From Nonomuraea typhae (GTDB taxonomy: Bacteria; Actinomycetota; Actinomycetes; Streptosporangiales; Streptosporangiaceae), in assembly GCF_009760925.1 (NCBI RefSeq), contig NZ_VRLV01000018.1, positions 179,338 to 243,337 on the forward strand: DNA of 64,000 nt. The letters are read 5' to 3'. Under the pieces are notes generated by a model. That model did not search any database. It was given only the letters and a program-made list of their open reading frames with translations, and was not told the origin of the DNA. The position numbers and the translations under genes were made by a program. Of the stretch, positions 34,441 through 43,181 are shown in pieces. The first letter of the stretch is position 1; each line of letters starts with the position of its first letter.

Positions 34441-37400
34441 GCCCGCGCCAGCCGCTGCAGCGCCTCGTCCCTGGACAGCGTGGCGCCCCTGCGGTAGGCG
34501 GCGGCATAGGCGGATTCGCCGAGTTTGCGGCCGAGCCGGTTGCGCAGGCCGGTCAGTTCCGGGTCACCGAGGTCGAAGACGCCGCGGATCGCCTCACTCA
34601 TGCCGAGCGCCTGCGCCGCCCCCTCCGGGTCGCCTTCTGCCAGCAGCAGGCGGGCCAGGAGCTGCGCGGAGGCCGCCGGGTCACGGTCGTTCAGCGAGAC
34701 GGCCATGGCCCGGGGCCACAGCAGCCGGGCCGCCGCGGGCCGGCCGGTGTCGAGCAGGATCGCCATCCGCGTCGGCGCCGCCCGGCCCGCCCCCGCCTCG
34801 TCGGGCAGGGTCAGTTCGCCGGCCAGCGCCGTCACCTCGTCCAGCGCGCGCTCGGCCGGCTCCGGCTCACCCGCGCGGCGATGCAGATCGGCGGCCAGGA
34901 GCAGGAACTCGATCCGCGCGTGGCGGCGGCCGGCCACCCGCCGCCTGGCCTCCTCCACGTCCTGCCAGGCGCCCTCGGGGTCGCCGCCGCGCAGCCGCTC
35001 CCCGGCCAGCCACATCAGGGAGGTGACATCCTCTTCGGTGCCCAGTTCCGCGGCGAGCCGGGCGCTGCGCTCGGCGGTCGCGACGGCTTCGCCGTACTCG
35101 CCCTTGACGGAGTGGGCGTGGGCGGTGGCCATCAGCGTGATCGACAGGCCGTAGCGCTCGCCCACCTCCTCGAAGGCGTGGAGCGCGCGGGCGCGGGCGA
35201 GTTCGCCGCCGCGCCAGTCGCCGCGGTCGGTCTTGGCGAAGGCGTCCAGCCAGTGGGCGCAGGCGCGCACCCAGGGGTGGGGGTGGACGAGGGCGCGCGG
35301 CAGCTCGCGCTCCCACAGGTCGGTGAAGCCGTACAGATGGGCGGGGGCGAGGGCGATCACCGTCATCATCGGGTAGTGGTCGAGGGCGCCGGTGCGCAGA
35401 CACTCCTCCACGATCGGCCGGACGACCTCCGGCGGCGGCATCGTGCCGCTGTTGTTGGCCAGGAGGTGCGCGGCGGTGAACGTCGCCCGGACGTGCGCGG
35501 GCAGCCGCTCGCCGAAGGCCAGCACCTCGGCCACGAAGGTGTCGGAGCGGGCGTCGTACTGGGCGTTCCAGTAGAGGTAGAGCGGGCCGAGCAGGCGCCA
35601 GGCGGTCTCGGCGTCGCCGCCGTCGATGGCCGCGCGCAGGGCGAAGACCAGGTTGTCGTAATCGGCGGCGAACGCCGCGCCGACCTCGAGCTGCCGCGCG
35701 GTCAGCATCAGCGGCTCCTGCGCCGTGGCGAACTCCACGTAGTGGCGGCGGAAGCGGGCGGCCACCTGCTCGTGCTCACCGGCCAGCCGCAGCTGCTCGG
35801 CGGCATAGGCGCGGACGGTCTCCAGCATCCGGTATCGAGGCTCGGCCGCGCCGTCGCTGTCCGCGAACGACTTCTCCACCAGCGAGCCCAGCACGTACAC
35901 CACGTCCTCGGGGGGCAGCGAGTCGTCGGCGCACACCGCCTCCGCCGCCGCGGCCCGCGCGCCCGCCGGGAACATCGACAACCGGCGCGCGAGCGTGCGC
36001 TCCTGCTCGGTGAGCAGATCCCAGCTCCACTCGACCACCGCCAGCAGCGTGCGCTGCCGGGGCAGCGCCGCCCGATCGCCCGAGGTCAGCAGCCGGAACC
36101 GGTCGTCGAGCCGGCGGGCGATCTGCTCGACGCTCATCGAGCGCAGCCGGGCCGCCGCCAGCTCCAGGGCCAGCGGCAGCCCGTCCAGGCGGCGGCAGAT
36201 GTCGGTGACCGGACCCGTGGTCAGCTCGTCCAGCCGGAACTCCGGCCGCACCGCCGCGGCCCGGTCACCGAACAACCGCGCCGCCTCACTCTCCGGCAGC
36301 GGTCCCAGCCGGCACAGCGCCTCGCCGGTGATCGCCAGCGCCTCCCTGCTGGTCGCGATCATCCCCAGGTACGGCAGGCGGTCCAGCAGCCCGCTCGCCA
36401 ACTCGGCGGCGGCCGGTACCAGGTGCTCGCAGTTGTCCAGCACGAGAACGGCGGGCTCGGGGCCGATCAGTTCCGCGACCCGCTCCATCGGATCGGCGCC
36501 GGCGCCCGGGTCGTCGGCCGTTCCAGGGGCGGGCATCCTGGGATCGCCTGGCCGCCGACCGGCCGCGCTGAGCACCCCCAGCACCGCCTCGGCCACCCGC
36601 GCAACGTCCGCTTGCGCCGGCACGCTCACCCCGGCCAGCGAGGCGAACCACACCCGCTGCCGCCCGGCCATCGCCTCGACGGCCAGCCGGGTCTTGCCCG
36701 CGCCGCCCGGCCCCACGATGGTGACCAGGCGGTGCCGTTCCATCAGCTCGGCCAGCGCGGCCAGCTCCGCTTCACGGCCGACGAAGCTGGTCAGCCGCCG
36801 CGGCAGCCGTACCGGAGAAGGGGCGGGACCCTCGCCCTGGAGCACGAGCAGGTGGGCGGCACGCAGCTCGGCCGACGGGTCGGCGCCCAGCTCGTCGGCC
36901 AGGGCCAGCCGTACCCGCTCGAAGACCGCGAGCGCCTCGGCCTGGCGACCGGCGGCGTGGAGGGCGCGCATGAGCAGGGCGGCGGCGCGTTCGCGGAGAG
37001 GGTCGTCCTCGACGGCGGCCTTCAGGTCGGTCAGGACGCCGAGATGGCGGCCGAGCAGGATCTCCGCCTCGCAGCGGTCCTCCTCGGCGCTCCGGCGGAG
37101 ATCGGCCAGGCGGGCGGCGGCCGACGCGGCGAACGGGACGTCCGGCAGGTCGGCCAGCGCGCTTCCCCGCCACAGCGCCAGGGCCGGGCCGAGGCTGGCG
37201 GCGGCCGGGGCGGGGCGTCCCTCGGCCAGCTCCCGGTGGCCCTGCGCGGCGAGGGTCTCGAAGCGCTCGGCGTCCACGTCCGCCGCGGCCACGACCAGGC
37301 GGTAGCCGCCGGTGGCCGACTCCAGCGGCGCGGCGCCGTTGATGGCCCGGCGCAGGCGCGACACCAGGGCCTGCAGGGCGTTGGCGGCGTCGGCGGGCGG

Positions 37401-37562
37401 AGCGTCTCCCCACAGGTCGTCGATCAGCGTCGCGGCCGGGACGACGGCGCCCGGGGCGAGCGCGAGCCTGGCCAGCAGCATGCGCAGCCGGACGCCGCCG
37501 ATGTCGATCGGCGCGCCGTCTTCCGTGTATGCCTGGACAGAACCCAGCAAAGCAACCCGCAC
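34437..37562 (-). CDS. AfsR/SARP-type regulator (BTAD, NB-ARC-like, TPR)
   Basis: Large regulator of 1,041 residues. An OmpR-like winged HTH (about 1-90) is followed by a bacterial transcriptional activator domain (about 95-240), then an NTPase domain with Walker A VGPGGAGKTR and Walker B VLVLDNCEH, and an alpha-helical TPR-rich C-terminus. This is the AfsR layout; such proteins activate secondary-metabolite or stress genes. GTG at 37562 gives the conserved VRVALLGSVQ start. It is a paralogue of the regulator at 51224-54325, with the same order and shared endings (LARLLLxEGDPEGAA, LGMSE, DEA). Confidence 0.93.
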   Translation of the reverse strand: MRVALLGSVQAYTEDGAPIDIGGVRLRMLLARLALAPGAVVPAATLIDDLWGDAPPADAANALQALVSRLRRAINGAAPLESATGGYRLVVAAADVDAERFETLAAQGHRELAEGRPAPAAASLGPALALWRGSALADLPDVPFAASAAARLADLRRSAEEDRCEAEILLGRHLGVLTDLKAAVEDDPLRERAAALLMRALHAAGRQAEALAVFERVRLALADELGADPSAELRAAHLLVLQGEGPAPSPVRLPRRLTSFVGREAELAALAELMERHRLVTIVGPGGAGKTRLAVEAMAGRQRVWFASLAGVSVPAQADVARVAEAVLGVLSAAGRRPGDPRMPAPGTADDPGAGADPMERVAELIGPEPAVLVLDNCEHLVPAAAELASGLLDRLPYLGMIATSREALAITGEALCRLGPLPESEAARLFGDRAAAVRPEFRLDELTTGPVTDICRRLDGLPLALELAAARLRSMSVEQIARRLDDRFRLLTSGDRAALPRQRTLLAVVEWSWDLLTEQERTLARRLSMFPAGARAAAAEAVCADDSLPPEDVVYVLGSLVEKSFADSDGAAEPRYRMLETVRAYAAEQLRLAGEHEQVAARFRRHYVEFATAQEPLMLTARQLEVGAAFAADYDNLVFALRAAIDGGDAETAWRLLGPLYLYWNAQYDARSDTFVAEVLAFGERLPAHVRATFTAAHLLANNSGTMPPPEVVRPIVEECLRTGALDHYPMMTVIALAPAHLYGFTDLWERELPRALVHPHPWVRACAHWLDAFAKTDRGDWRGGELARARALHAFEEVGERYGLSITLMATAHAHSVKGEYGEAVATAERSARLAAELGTEEDVTSLMWLAGERLRGGDPEGAWQDVEEARRRVAGRRHARIEFLLLAADLHRRAGEPEPAERALDEVTALAGELTLPDEAGAGRAAPTRMAILLDTGRPAAARLLWPRAMAVSLNDRDPAASAQLLARLLLAEGDPEGAAQALGMSEAIRGVFDLGDPELTGLRNRLGRKLGESAYAAAYRRGATLSRDEALQRLARA

Positions 37563-37647
37563 GCCCCCATCTTCCCCTGTTCTTGAGGCTGTGCCGCGAC
37601 TGGCTGAGAATCGACAGGCAAGCTCGCCGACTTTCCCGGGAGATGTG

Positions 37648-38232
37648 ATGGGTTCCGTGGTCATGCACAACGTGGTATCCGTGGACGGCTTCATCGCCGA
37701 CGAGAACGACCAGGTCGGGCCGTTGTTCGACTGGTACGCCAACGGCGAGGCCCCGCTCGTCGAGGACGGCTCGATCAAGGTGTCGCAGGTCTCGGCCGCC
37801 TACGTCAAACCCGTGTGGGCCAAGATCGGGGCGATGGTGATCGGGCGGCACCTGTTCGACATGACCAACGGCTGGGAGGGCAGGCCGCCTGCGGGCGACC
37901 ACGTGGTCGTGCTCTCGCACCGGCCCAAGCCCGACGGGTGGCATCCGGAGGCGTCCTACCACTTCGTCGCCGACGTCGCGAAGGCGGTCGAGCTGGCCAG
38001 GGAACTGGCCGGGCCGGACCGCAACGTCGCCGTGGCCGCGGGCGAGGCCGGCGGGCAGGTGCTCGCCCTCGGCCTGGTGGACGAGGTGGCAATGGACGTC
38101 GTGCCCGTGGTGTTCGGCTCGGGCAAGCGGTACTTCGGGTCGGTGAACGCCCAGCACCTGCTCGAGGACCCGCATGTGGTGATCCAGGGTGACCGGGTGC
38201 TGCACCTGGCCTACCGCGTCCGCCGCCCGTAG
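37648..38232 (+). CDS. dihydrofolate reductase family (RibD C-terminal) protein
   Basis: Protein of 194 residues with the RibD C-terminal/DHFR-like fold (NVVSVDGFIADEND at the start, VIGRHLFD, LVDEVAMDVVPVVFGSGKRYF near the end). Many actinomycete members act as NADPH-dependent reductases of unknown substrate. ATG at 37648 follows GGGAG; a GTG one codon upstream is possible. It is divergent from the AfsR-type gene. Confidence 0.9.
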   Translation: MGSVVMHNVVSVDGFIADENDQVGPLFDWYANGEAPLVEDGSIKVSQVSAAYVKPVWAKIGAMVIGRHLFDMTNGWEGRPPAGDHVVVLSHRPKPDGWHPEASYHFVADVAKAVELARELAGPDRNVAVAAGEAGGQVLALGLVDEVAMDVVPVVFGSGKRYFGSVNAQHLLEDPHVVIQGDRVLHLAYRVRRP

Positions 38233-38253
38233 CCGGCAGAACGGAACCGTGTC

Positions 38254-38739
38254 GTGAGCATCGCCGTCGTCATGGCCCGCGAACCCCTCCCGGCCACCGG
38301 GCCGTCGGTGTTCCTCGCGGGTCCCACCCCGCGCGCCGCCAACGTGCCCTCCTGGCGGCCGGCCGCCATCGACGCCCTCGCCGGCCAGTGGACCGGCGAA
38401 CGGCCGCTGACCATCCTGAGCCCCGAGTCCCGGGACGGTAAACGGGCCGAGCACTACGAGGACCAGGCCGACTGGGAGAGCGCGGCGCGTGAGGGCGCCG
38501 GCGCGATCCTCTTCTGGATCCCCCGCGACCTGCGCACGCTGCCCGGCTTCACGACCAACGTCGAGTTCGGCCTCGACGCGGGAACCGGGCGCGCCGTGCT
38601 CGGCTGCCCGCCCGGCTGTCCCAACCCGGAGCGCAACCGCTACCTCATCTACGTCGCCCACCGTCTCGGCGTGCCCGTCCGCACCACCCTGGAGGAGACC
38701 GTGGCCGCCGCCCTCGACCTCGTCAGAGGGGCTCTATGA
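38254..38739 (+). CDS. nucleoside 2-deoxyribosyltransferase-like protein
   Basis: Protein of 161 residues. The VFLAGPTPR start, WESAAREGAGAILFWIPRDL and TTNVEFG segments match the nucleoside 2-deoxyribosyltransferase-like fold, in which the NVEFG glutamate is the usual catalytic residue. Likely acts on a nucleoside or nucleotide-like substrate; exact chemistry unknown. GTG start at 38254. It sits in a + strand run between the RibD-like and nitrilase genes and ends 7 bp before the next start. Confidence 0.82.
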   Translation: MSIAVVMAREPLPATGPSVFLAGPTPRAANVPSWRPAAIDALAGQWTGERPLTILSPESRDGKRAEHYEDQADWESAAREGAGAILFWIPRDLRTLPGFTTNVEFGLDAGTGRAVLGCPPGCPNPERNRYLIYVAHRLGVPVRTTLEETVAAALDLVRGAL

Positions 38740-38746
38740 TGCGCCC

Positions 38747-39520
38747 GTGACACTGATCGTGGCAGTTGCCCAGATTTCCGTGGAGTTCGGGGACGTGGCG
38801 GCCAACGCCCGCACGTCCGCCGCCCTCATCCAGGAAGCCTCCGAATCCGGGGCGAAGCTCGCCCTCTTCCCCGAGCTGTCGCTGACCGGCTACGACCTCG
38901 CCCTCTTCGACGACCCCGCGGCCTGGGTCGGCCGGGACGATCCCCGGCTCGACCCGGCCCGCAAGGCCGCGCAGAACACCGGTGTCACCGCCGTGGTGGG
39001 CGCCGCCTACCGCCACGAGGACGGCACTGCGTGGATCGCCTCCCTGGCCCTGCTCCCGGACGGCGAGATTCACGTGCACGGCAAGCGGTACCTGCACGGC
39101 CGTGAGCGCGAGCTGTTCCGCCCGGCGGGTCCCGGCCGCCTCCTGGAGGTGGACGGCTGGCGGGTCGCCCTGGCCATCTGCTACGACGCCGGCGTCCCCG
39201 CCCACGCGGAGGACGCCGCCCGCCGGGGCGCGGAGGTGTACGCCGGATCCGTCCTCTACACCCTGGAGGAGACCCGCCGCATCGACCTGCACTTCGGGGC
39301 GCGGGCCATGGACCACCGCATGTACGGCGTGGCCGCCAACTACGCGGGATCCGGGCCCGGCTGGGTGTCCTGCGGCGGAAGCGGCGCCTGGCACCCGGAC
39401 GGCACCCGGATGACGCAGGCACCGGCCACCCCGGGCCTGACGACCGTGTCCCTGTCACGTGCCCAGGTGCGGGCGATCCGCGACAAGGACGCGAAGGCCG
39501 GTTACCCGCGCGGCGCCTGA
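38747..39520 (+). CDS. carbon-nitrogen hydrolase (nitrilase superfamily)
   Basis: Nitrilase-superfamily amidohydrolase of 257 residues. The triad is Glu43 in FPELSLTGYD, Lys113 in HGKRYLHG and Cys145 in AICYDAGVP. It hydrolyses an amide or N-carbamoyl group. GTG at 38747 is the only start giving the conserved TLIVAVAQ strand; the ATGs just upstream are out of frame. The short spacing after the deoxyribosyltransferase-like gene suggests one transcript, possibly a small nucleotide-salvage set. Confidence 0.92.
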   Translation: MTLIVAVAQISVEFGDVAANARTSAALIQEASESGAKLALFPELSLTGYDLALFDDPAAWVGRDDPRLDPARKAAQNTGVTAVVGAAYRHEDGTAWIASLALLPDGEIHVHGKRYLHGRERELFRPAGPGRLLEVDGWRVALAICYDAGVPAHAEDAARRGAEVYAGSVLYTLEETRRIDLHFGARAMDHRMYGVAANYAGSGPGWVSCGGSGAWHPDGTRMTQAPATPGLTTVSLSRAQVRAIRDKDAKAGYPRGA

Positions 39521-39521
39521 C

Positions 39522-39866
39522 TCACTCCGGCGTGGCGTCGAACAGCGGCCGCACCTCGACTCCGCCGCCTTCGAGCACGACCGGATTGAGCTTGCAGATC
39601 TTGAGCGCCACGTCCAGATCGGGCGCCTCCAGGATGAAGAACCCGGCGACGACCTCCTTGGTCTCGATGAACGGCCCGTCGGTGACGGCCTCGCCGCGCA
39701 CCGCCGTGGCCGTGGTGCTGGGCTGCAGCGCGTACCCGCGCACGGCCCGGCCGCCGAGTTCCTCGATCTGCGCAGGGTAGTGCTCCAGCGCCTGCTGGTA
39801 CTCGGGCGAGATCTGCAGGGGGTCGGCGGGGGCTGGCTGGTAGATCAGAATCGCGTACTGGGGCAT
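39522..39866 (-). CDS. YciI family protein
   Basis: Small protein of 114 residues with the YCII fold and the DGPF motif (VTDGPFIETKEVVAGFFILEA). In actinobacteria such proteins commonly accompany ECF sigma factors. ATG at 39866 follows GGAGG. It is intact, unlike the decayed YCII copy near 43.4 kb. It is convergent with the nitrilase gene and divergent from the methyltransferase. Confidence 0.92.
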   Translation of the reverse strand: MPQYAILIYQPAPADPLQISPEYQQALEHYPAQIEELGGRAVRGYALQPSTTATAVRGEAVTDGPFIETKEVVAGFFILEAPDLDVALKICKLNPVVLEGGGVEVRPLFDATPE

Positions 39867-39940
39867 GGTGCCCTCCTTTCCTTCTCTGACCTTCCGACAA
39901 AGGAGATGCGCGGGGATCGACAGCCACGTCATGATCGACC

Positions 39941-40726
39941 ATGGACGTCACCGCGGAGCTTCACGCCTACTACGAGCAGGACAAAGAACACCTCAGGCTG
40001 CGCGAAGGCGCTCAACGCCTGGAATTCTGGCGCACCCAGGACGTCCTGCGCCGGATCCTGCCTGCGGCGCCCGCACGTGTCCTGGACGTGGGCGGCGGCC
40101 CGGGGGCGCACGCCGAGTGGCTGGCCGCCGACGGCTACCGGGTCGCCTTGCTGGATCCCATCCCGCTGCACGTCGAGCGCGCCGCCGGCCTGCCGGGAGT
40201 CACCCCGGTGGTGGGCGACGCGCGCCGCCTGCCGTACCCGGACGCGAGCATGGACGCGGTCCTTCTCCTCGGCCCGCTCTACCACCTGGCCGACCGCGCC
40301 GACCGGCTGCTCGCGCTGAGCGAGGCGCGGCGCGTGGCCCGGCCGGGCGCCCCGGTGGCCGCCGCCACGATCAACCGGCATTCGGCGGTGCTCGGCATGA
40401 TCCGCCTGGGCCAGTACGTCCACGAGCCGGATCGGCGGGCTGCCCGGGCCGCCGCAGAAGGCGGGAGCATGCTGTCACCCAGGGGGTTCACCGCGTACTT
40501 CCACGACCCCGATGAGGTGGCCGGCGAGTTCGCCGACGCCGGGTTCGGCGACGTCGCACGCTACGGCCTGGAGGGGGCGTTCTGGCTCTACGGTGACGTC
40601 GACGACTGGCTCGACGATCCGGTCCGCAGGGCGCTGATGCTCGACGCCCAGCGCTCGATGGAGTCGGAGCCGTCCTTGCTCGGCGTCTCCGGCCACCTGC
40701 TCACCGTCGCCCGCAAGCAGCGGTAA
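39941..40726 (+). CDS. class I SAM-dependent methyltransferase
   Basis: Methyltransferase of 261 residues with SAM-binding motif I VLDVGGGPGAHAEWL, motif II acid in VALLDPIPLH and motif IV around AVLLLGPLYHL. It belongs to the UbiE-like methyltransf_11 group; the acceptor is unknown. It reads towards the sigma-factor gene but is separated from it by a hairpin-bearing leader. Confidence 0.9.
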   Translation: MDVTAELHAYYEQDKEHLRLREGAQRLEFWRTQDVLRRILPAAPARVLDVGGGPGAHAEWLAADGYRVALLDPIPLHVERAAGLPGVTPVVGDARRLPYPDASMDAVLLLGPLYHLADRADRLLALSEARRVARPGAPVAAATINRHSAVLGMIRLGQYVHEPDRRAARAAAEGGSMLSPRGFTAYFHDPDEVAGEFADAGFGDVARYGLEGAFWLYGDVDDWLDDPVRRALMLDAQRSMESEPSLLGVSGHLLTVARKQR

Positions 40727-40741
40727 TGGCAAGCTGCGCTC

Positions 40742-40849
40742 GTGCGAAGGGTCGTCCTCGGTGCTGTTCAGACCTTTGCCGATGACGGCGCGCCGGCCGA
40801 GATCGGCGGCGTGAACCCGATCGTCCTCCCGCCCGACTGTGCAGGGTGA
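40742..40849 (+). CDS. possible leader ORF before the sigma factor gene
   Basis: A 35-codon GTG-initiated ORF ending with TGA inside the loop of the hairpin that covers the sigma gene's ribosome-binding site. Translation to the stop would open the left arm of the hairpin. No ribosome-binding site is visible, so it may be chance. Confidence 0.25.
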   Translation: MRRVVLGAVQTFADDGAPAEIGGVNPIVLPPDCAG

Positions 40850-40860
40850 CGGGAGGACGA
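40821..40860 (+). promoter_or_regulatory. hairpin sequestering the sigma gene ribosome-binding site
   Basis: Perfect 11-bp arms TCGTCCTCCCG (40821-40831) and CGGGAGGACGA (40850-40860) with an 18-nt loop. The right arm contains the GGAGG Shine-Dalgarno sequence of the sigma-factor gene, whose ATG is at 40862. In RNA this would block ribosome binding; a terminator role is less likely because it directly abuts the start codon. Confidence 0.6.
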
Positions 40861-40861
40861 G

Positions 40862-41386
40862 ATGACCGATGAGCTGCTCGTGGTCCGCGCCCAGCTGGGT
40901 GAGCGCGCGGCGCTGAACGAGCTGGTGACACTCTGGCAGGTGCCGGTGTGGACATACGTCCGGCGCATGCTGGACGCCGAGCGGGCCGACGACGTCAGCC
41001 AGGAGATCTGGCTGGCGGTCTTCCGCGGCCTGCACCGCCTGCGGGAGCCGGGCAGGTTCGCGCCCTGGTTGTTCACCATCGCCCGCCGGTCGGTGACCGA
41101 TCGCCTGCGCGGCGAATACGCCCGTGAGGCGGAGGAACACGCCGCGGGCGAGGCGGTCACCGGCGACCCCGGTGACGCGGTGGTGAACCGCGCCGACCTG
41201 ATCGGCGCGCTGGCGGGCCTGCCTCTGCTGGAGCGGGAAGTGCTCGTCCTGTACTACCTGGAGGACCTTCCGGTGGAGGACTGCGCCCAGATCTGCGGCG
41301 TCCCCGCCGGCACGGTCAAGTCCCGGCTCAACCGCGCCCGTCGGCTGTTGCGCGCGCATCTGGAGGAGAAGGGGTATCGGCCATGA
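40862..41386 (+). CDS. ECF RNA polymerase sigma factor
   Basis: ECF sigma-70 factor of 174 residues with region 2 (VWTYVRRMLDAERADDVSQEIWLAVFRGLHRL) and region 4 (LPLLEREVLVLYYLEDLPVEDCAQICGVPAGTVKSRL). It directs RNA polymerase to a small stress regulon. It is translationally coupled (ATGA) to a four-span membrane protein that may serve as its anti-sigma factor. Its own translation start is predicted to lie in a hairpin. Confidence 0.94.
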   Translation: MTDELLVVRAQLGERAALNELVTLWQVPVWTYVRRMLDAERADDVSQEIWLAVFRGLHRLREPGRFAPWLFTIARRSVTDRLRGEYAREAEEHAAGEAVTGDPGDAVVNRADLIGALAGLPLLEREVLVLYYLEDLPVEDCAQICGVPAGTVKSRLNRARRLLRAHLEEKGYRP

Positions 41387-41877
41387 CCGAGGACCAGCCG
41401 CGGCTGTCGGCGCGGGAGATGATCGAGAAGCTGGAGCCGTCGCTGTCGCGGTGGCGGCGCGTTCGCGCGGTGACGGCCCTGCTGGCCGGGCTGGCCGGGC
41501 TGGTGTTCGTGGCCGCGCTCTGGTGGAGCGAGCCCGGTCCCCTGCCCGGCCGCACCCAGCTGGGGTTCGCGATGTTCGTGGTGTTCTGCCTGGCCTGGGC
41601 CGGGTACGGCGCGTGGCTGCTGACGCGCCGGGTGCCGATGTTCGTCACCGACCGGGTGATCGCCGCGTGGATCGCGGTGGCCGCCTCGGTGACCACCACC
41701 ACGCTGCTGGCCGTCGTGGCCGTGCAGCGGGGCACCGGCCTGGTGCTCGCGCTGGTGATCGGGGGGGTGTTCATCCTGGTGTCGGCGGCGCTGGCCGTAC
41801 GAGCTCATGGACGGCGGGCGGCGCTGCTGCGGCGCATCCGCGAGCTCCAGTCTCCGGGTGAGCAGACGTCCTCGTAG
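41383..41877 (+). CDS. membrane protein coupled to the ECF sigma factor
   Basis: Protein of 164 residues with a ~27-residue cytoplasmic N-terminus and four membrane segments (VTALLAGLAGLVFVAALWW, LGFAMFVVFCLAWAGYGAWLL, AAWIAVAASVTTTTLLAVV, LVLALVIGGVFILVSAALAV). No zinc-binding anti-sigma motif is seen. The ATGA overlap with the sigma gene and the soluble N-terminal helix make it a candidate unconventional anti-sigma or sensor partner; the family is not recognised. Confidence 0.85.
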   Translation: MTEDQPRLSAREMIEKLEPSLSRWRRVRAVTALLAGLAGLVFVAALWWSEPGPLPGRTQLGFAMFVVFCLAWAGYGAWLLTRRVPMFVTDRVIAAWIAVAASVTTTTLLAVVAVQRGTGLVLALVIGGVFILVSAALAVRAHGRRAALLRRIRELQSPGEQTSS

Positions 41878-41905
41878 GGGCGCCGCCACCATTCTCTGAA
41901 CGGAA

Positions 41906-41947
41906 GTTGTGGCCTGGGCCCGGGGTTCGCGGGGTCCAGGCCACAAC
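41906..41947. terminator. strong bidirectional hairpin
   Basis: Perfect 12-bp arms GTTGTGGCCTGG / CCAGGCCACAAC with an 18-nt GC-rich loop, between the end of the sigma/membrane operon and the convergent sigma remnant. It probably terminates transcription from both sides. The next ~120 bp are AT-richer and hold no gene. Confidence 0.75.
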
Positions 41948-42069
41948 GCGTGGCCCGCCACCAGAACGCTTTATATGAATGGATATATCGGGCCATATCA
42001 GGATTTGCATCGGTTGTGCCGGCGCAACACTTCGCCAAATCCCGGTGGCGACACAAAACCGGGAACTAT

Positions 42070-43181
42070 TTATGGGCCGTGGAGTTCGCCCGCCTTACGC
42101 AACAGCACCCGCCGCTCACGGACGTTCCCGCACAACCTCGCCGCCAGCTCCAGCTCCGCCCGCGCCTCATCGGTACGGCCCAGCCGCGCCAGCAACTCAC
42201 CCCGCACGCTCGGCAGCAGATGAGACCCGGAAAGCCGCGCGGAGGCGGCCAGCTCGTCCACGAGGGCCAGCGCCTGCCGCGGCCCGTGGGCCATCGCGAC
42301 GGCCACGGCCCGGTTGAGCTCGACCACGGGCGACGGCGCCACGCGACCCAGCGCCTCGTACAGGAGCACGATCCGCTCCCAATCGGTCTCCGGCACCGAC
42401 GCCGCCGCCGCGTGGCAGGCGGCGATCGCGGCTTGGAGACCGTACGGGCCGAGGCCGCGCCCGAGCGCGGAGGCGCGCTCGACCGCGGCCTGCCCGCGGC
42501 GGATCGCCGAGCGGTCCCACAGCCGGCGGTCCTGATCCTCCAGCAGGACGGCCTCGCCGTCGGGACCGGTGCGCGCGGGAAACCGCGCGGCCGTGAGCTC
42601 GAACAGCGCCAGCAGCCCGTGCACCTCGGGTTCGCCGGGCTGCAGCGAGACCAGCATCCTGGCCAGCCGGATCGCCTCGTAGGCGAGGTCGGTGCGCAGC
42701 AGGCTGTCGCCGGCCGTCGCGGTCGAGCCCTCGGTGAAGATCACGTACAGCACGCTGAGGATGCCGCCCAGCCGTTCGCGCCGCTGCTCGGCCGGCGGCA
42801 GCTCGAACGGCACCGCCGCCGCGGCGATCGTCTTCTTGGCCCGCGTGATCCGCGCCTGCACGGTCGGCACGGGCACGAGGAAGGCCCTGGCGATCTCCTC
42901 ACTCGACAGGCCGCCGACCGCGCGCAGCGTCAGCGCGACCCGGGCCTCGGGCGAGAGCACCGGGTGGCAGGCCATGAACATGAGGGCGAGAACGTCGGCG
43001 GCCCCTCGCGGGACCAGGTGACGAGCGCCTCGGCCACCGCCTCCTGCGCGACGTCCTCGGCCAGCGCGAAGTCCCCGGTGTAGCGGGCCAGCGCGCCGAC
43101 GATCCTGGCGGACTCGATCCGCCAGACGGCCTCGACGGCCCGCCGCGCCGCCTCGGTGCCCGGCGAGCCGTCGTCGGGCAT
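42070..43181 (-). pseudogene. decayed sigma factor (SigJ/DUF6596-like group)
   Basis: Sigma factor of the type that carries a long C-terminal TPR-like domain and pairs with YCII proteins. The N-terminus (from ATG 43181, MPDDGSPGTEAARRAVEAVW... to EALVTWSREG) is in one frame. The C-terminal part (ADVLALMFMACHPVLS to the end, LLRKAGELHGP) is in another. The two meet near 42995-43005. The stretch normally between them (end of region 2, the linker and the start of region 4, about 70 codons by comparison with the family) is missing. A deletion plus frameshift therefore inactivated it. It starts in a TGATG overlap with the YCII gene. Confidence 0.8.

Noticed and set aside
41948..42069. AT-rich stretch with TTATATGAATGGATATATC as possible promoter or att site
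   Set aside because: No clear -35/-10 pair for a downstream gene (both neighbours end here) and no duplicated att-like sequence.
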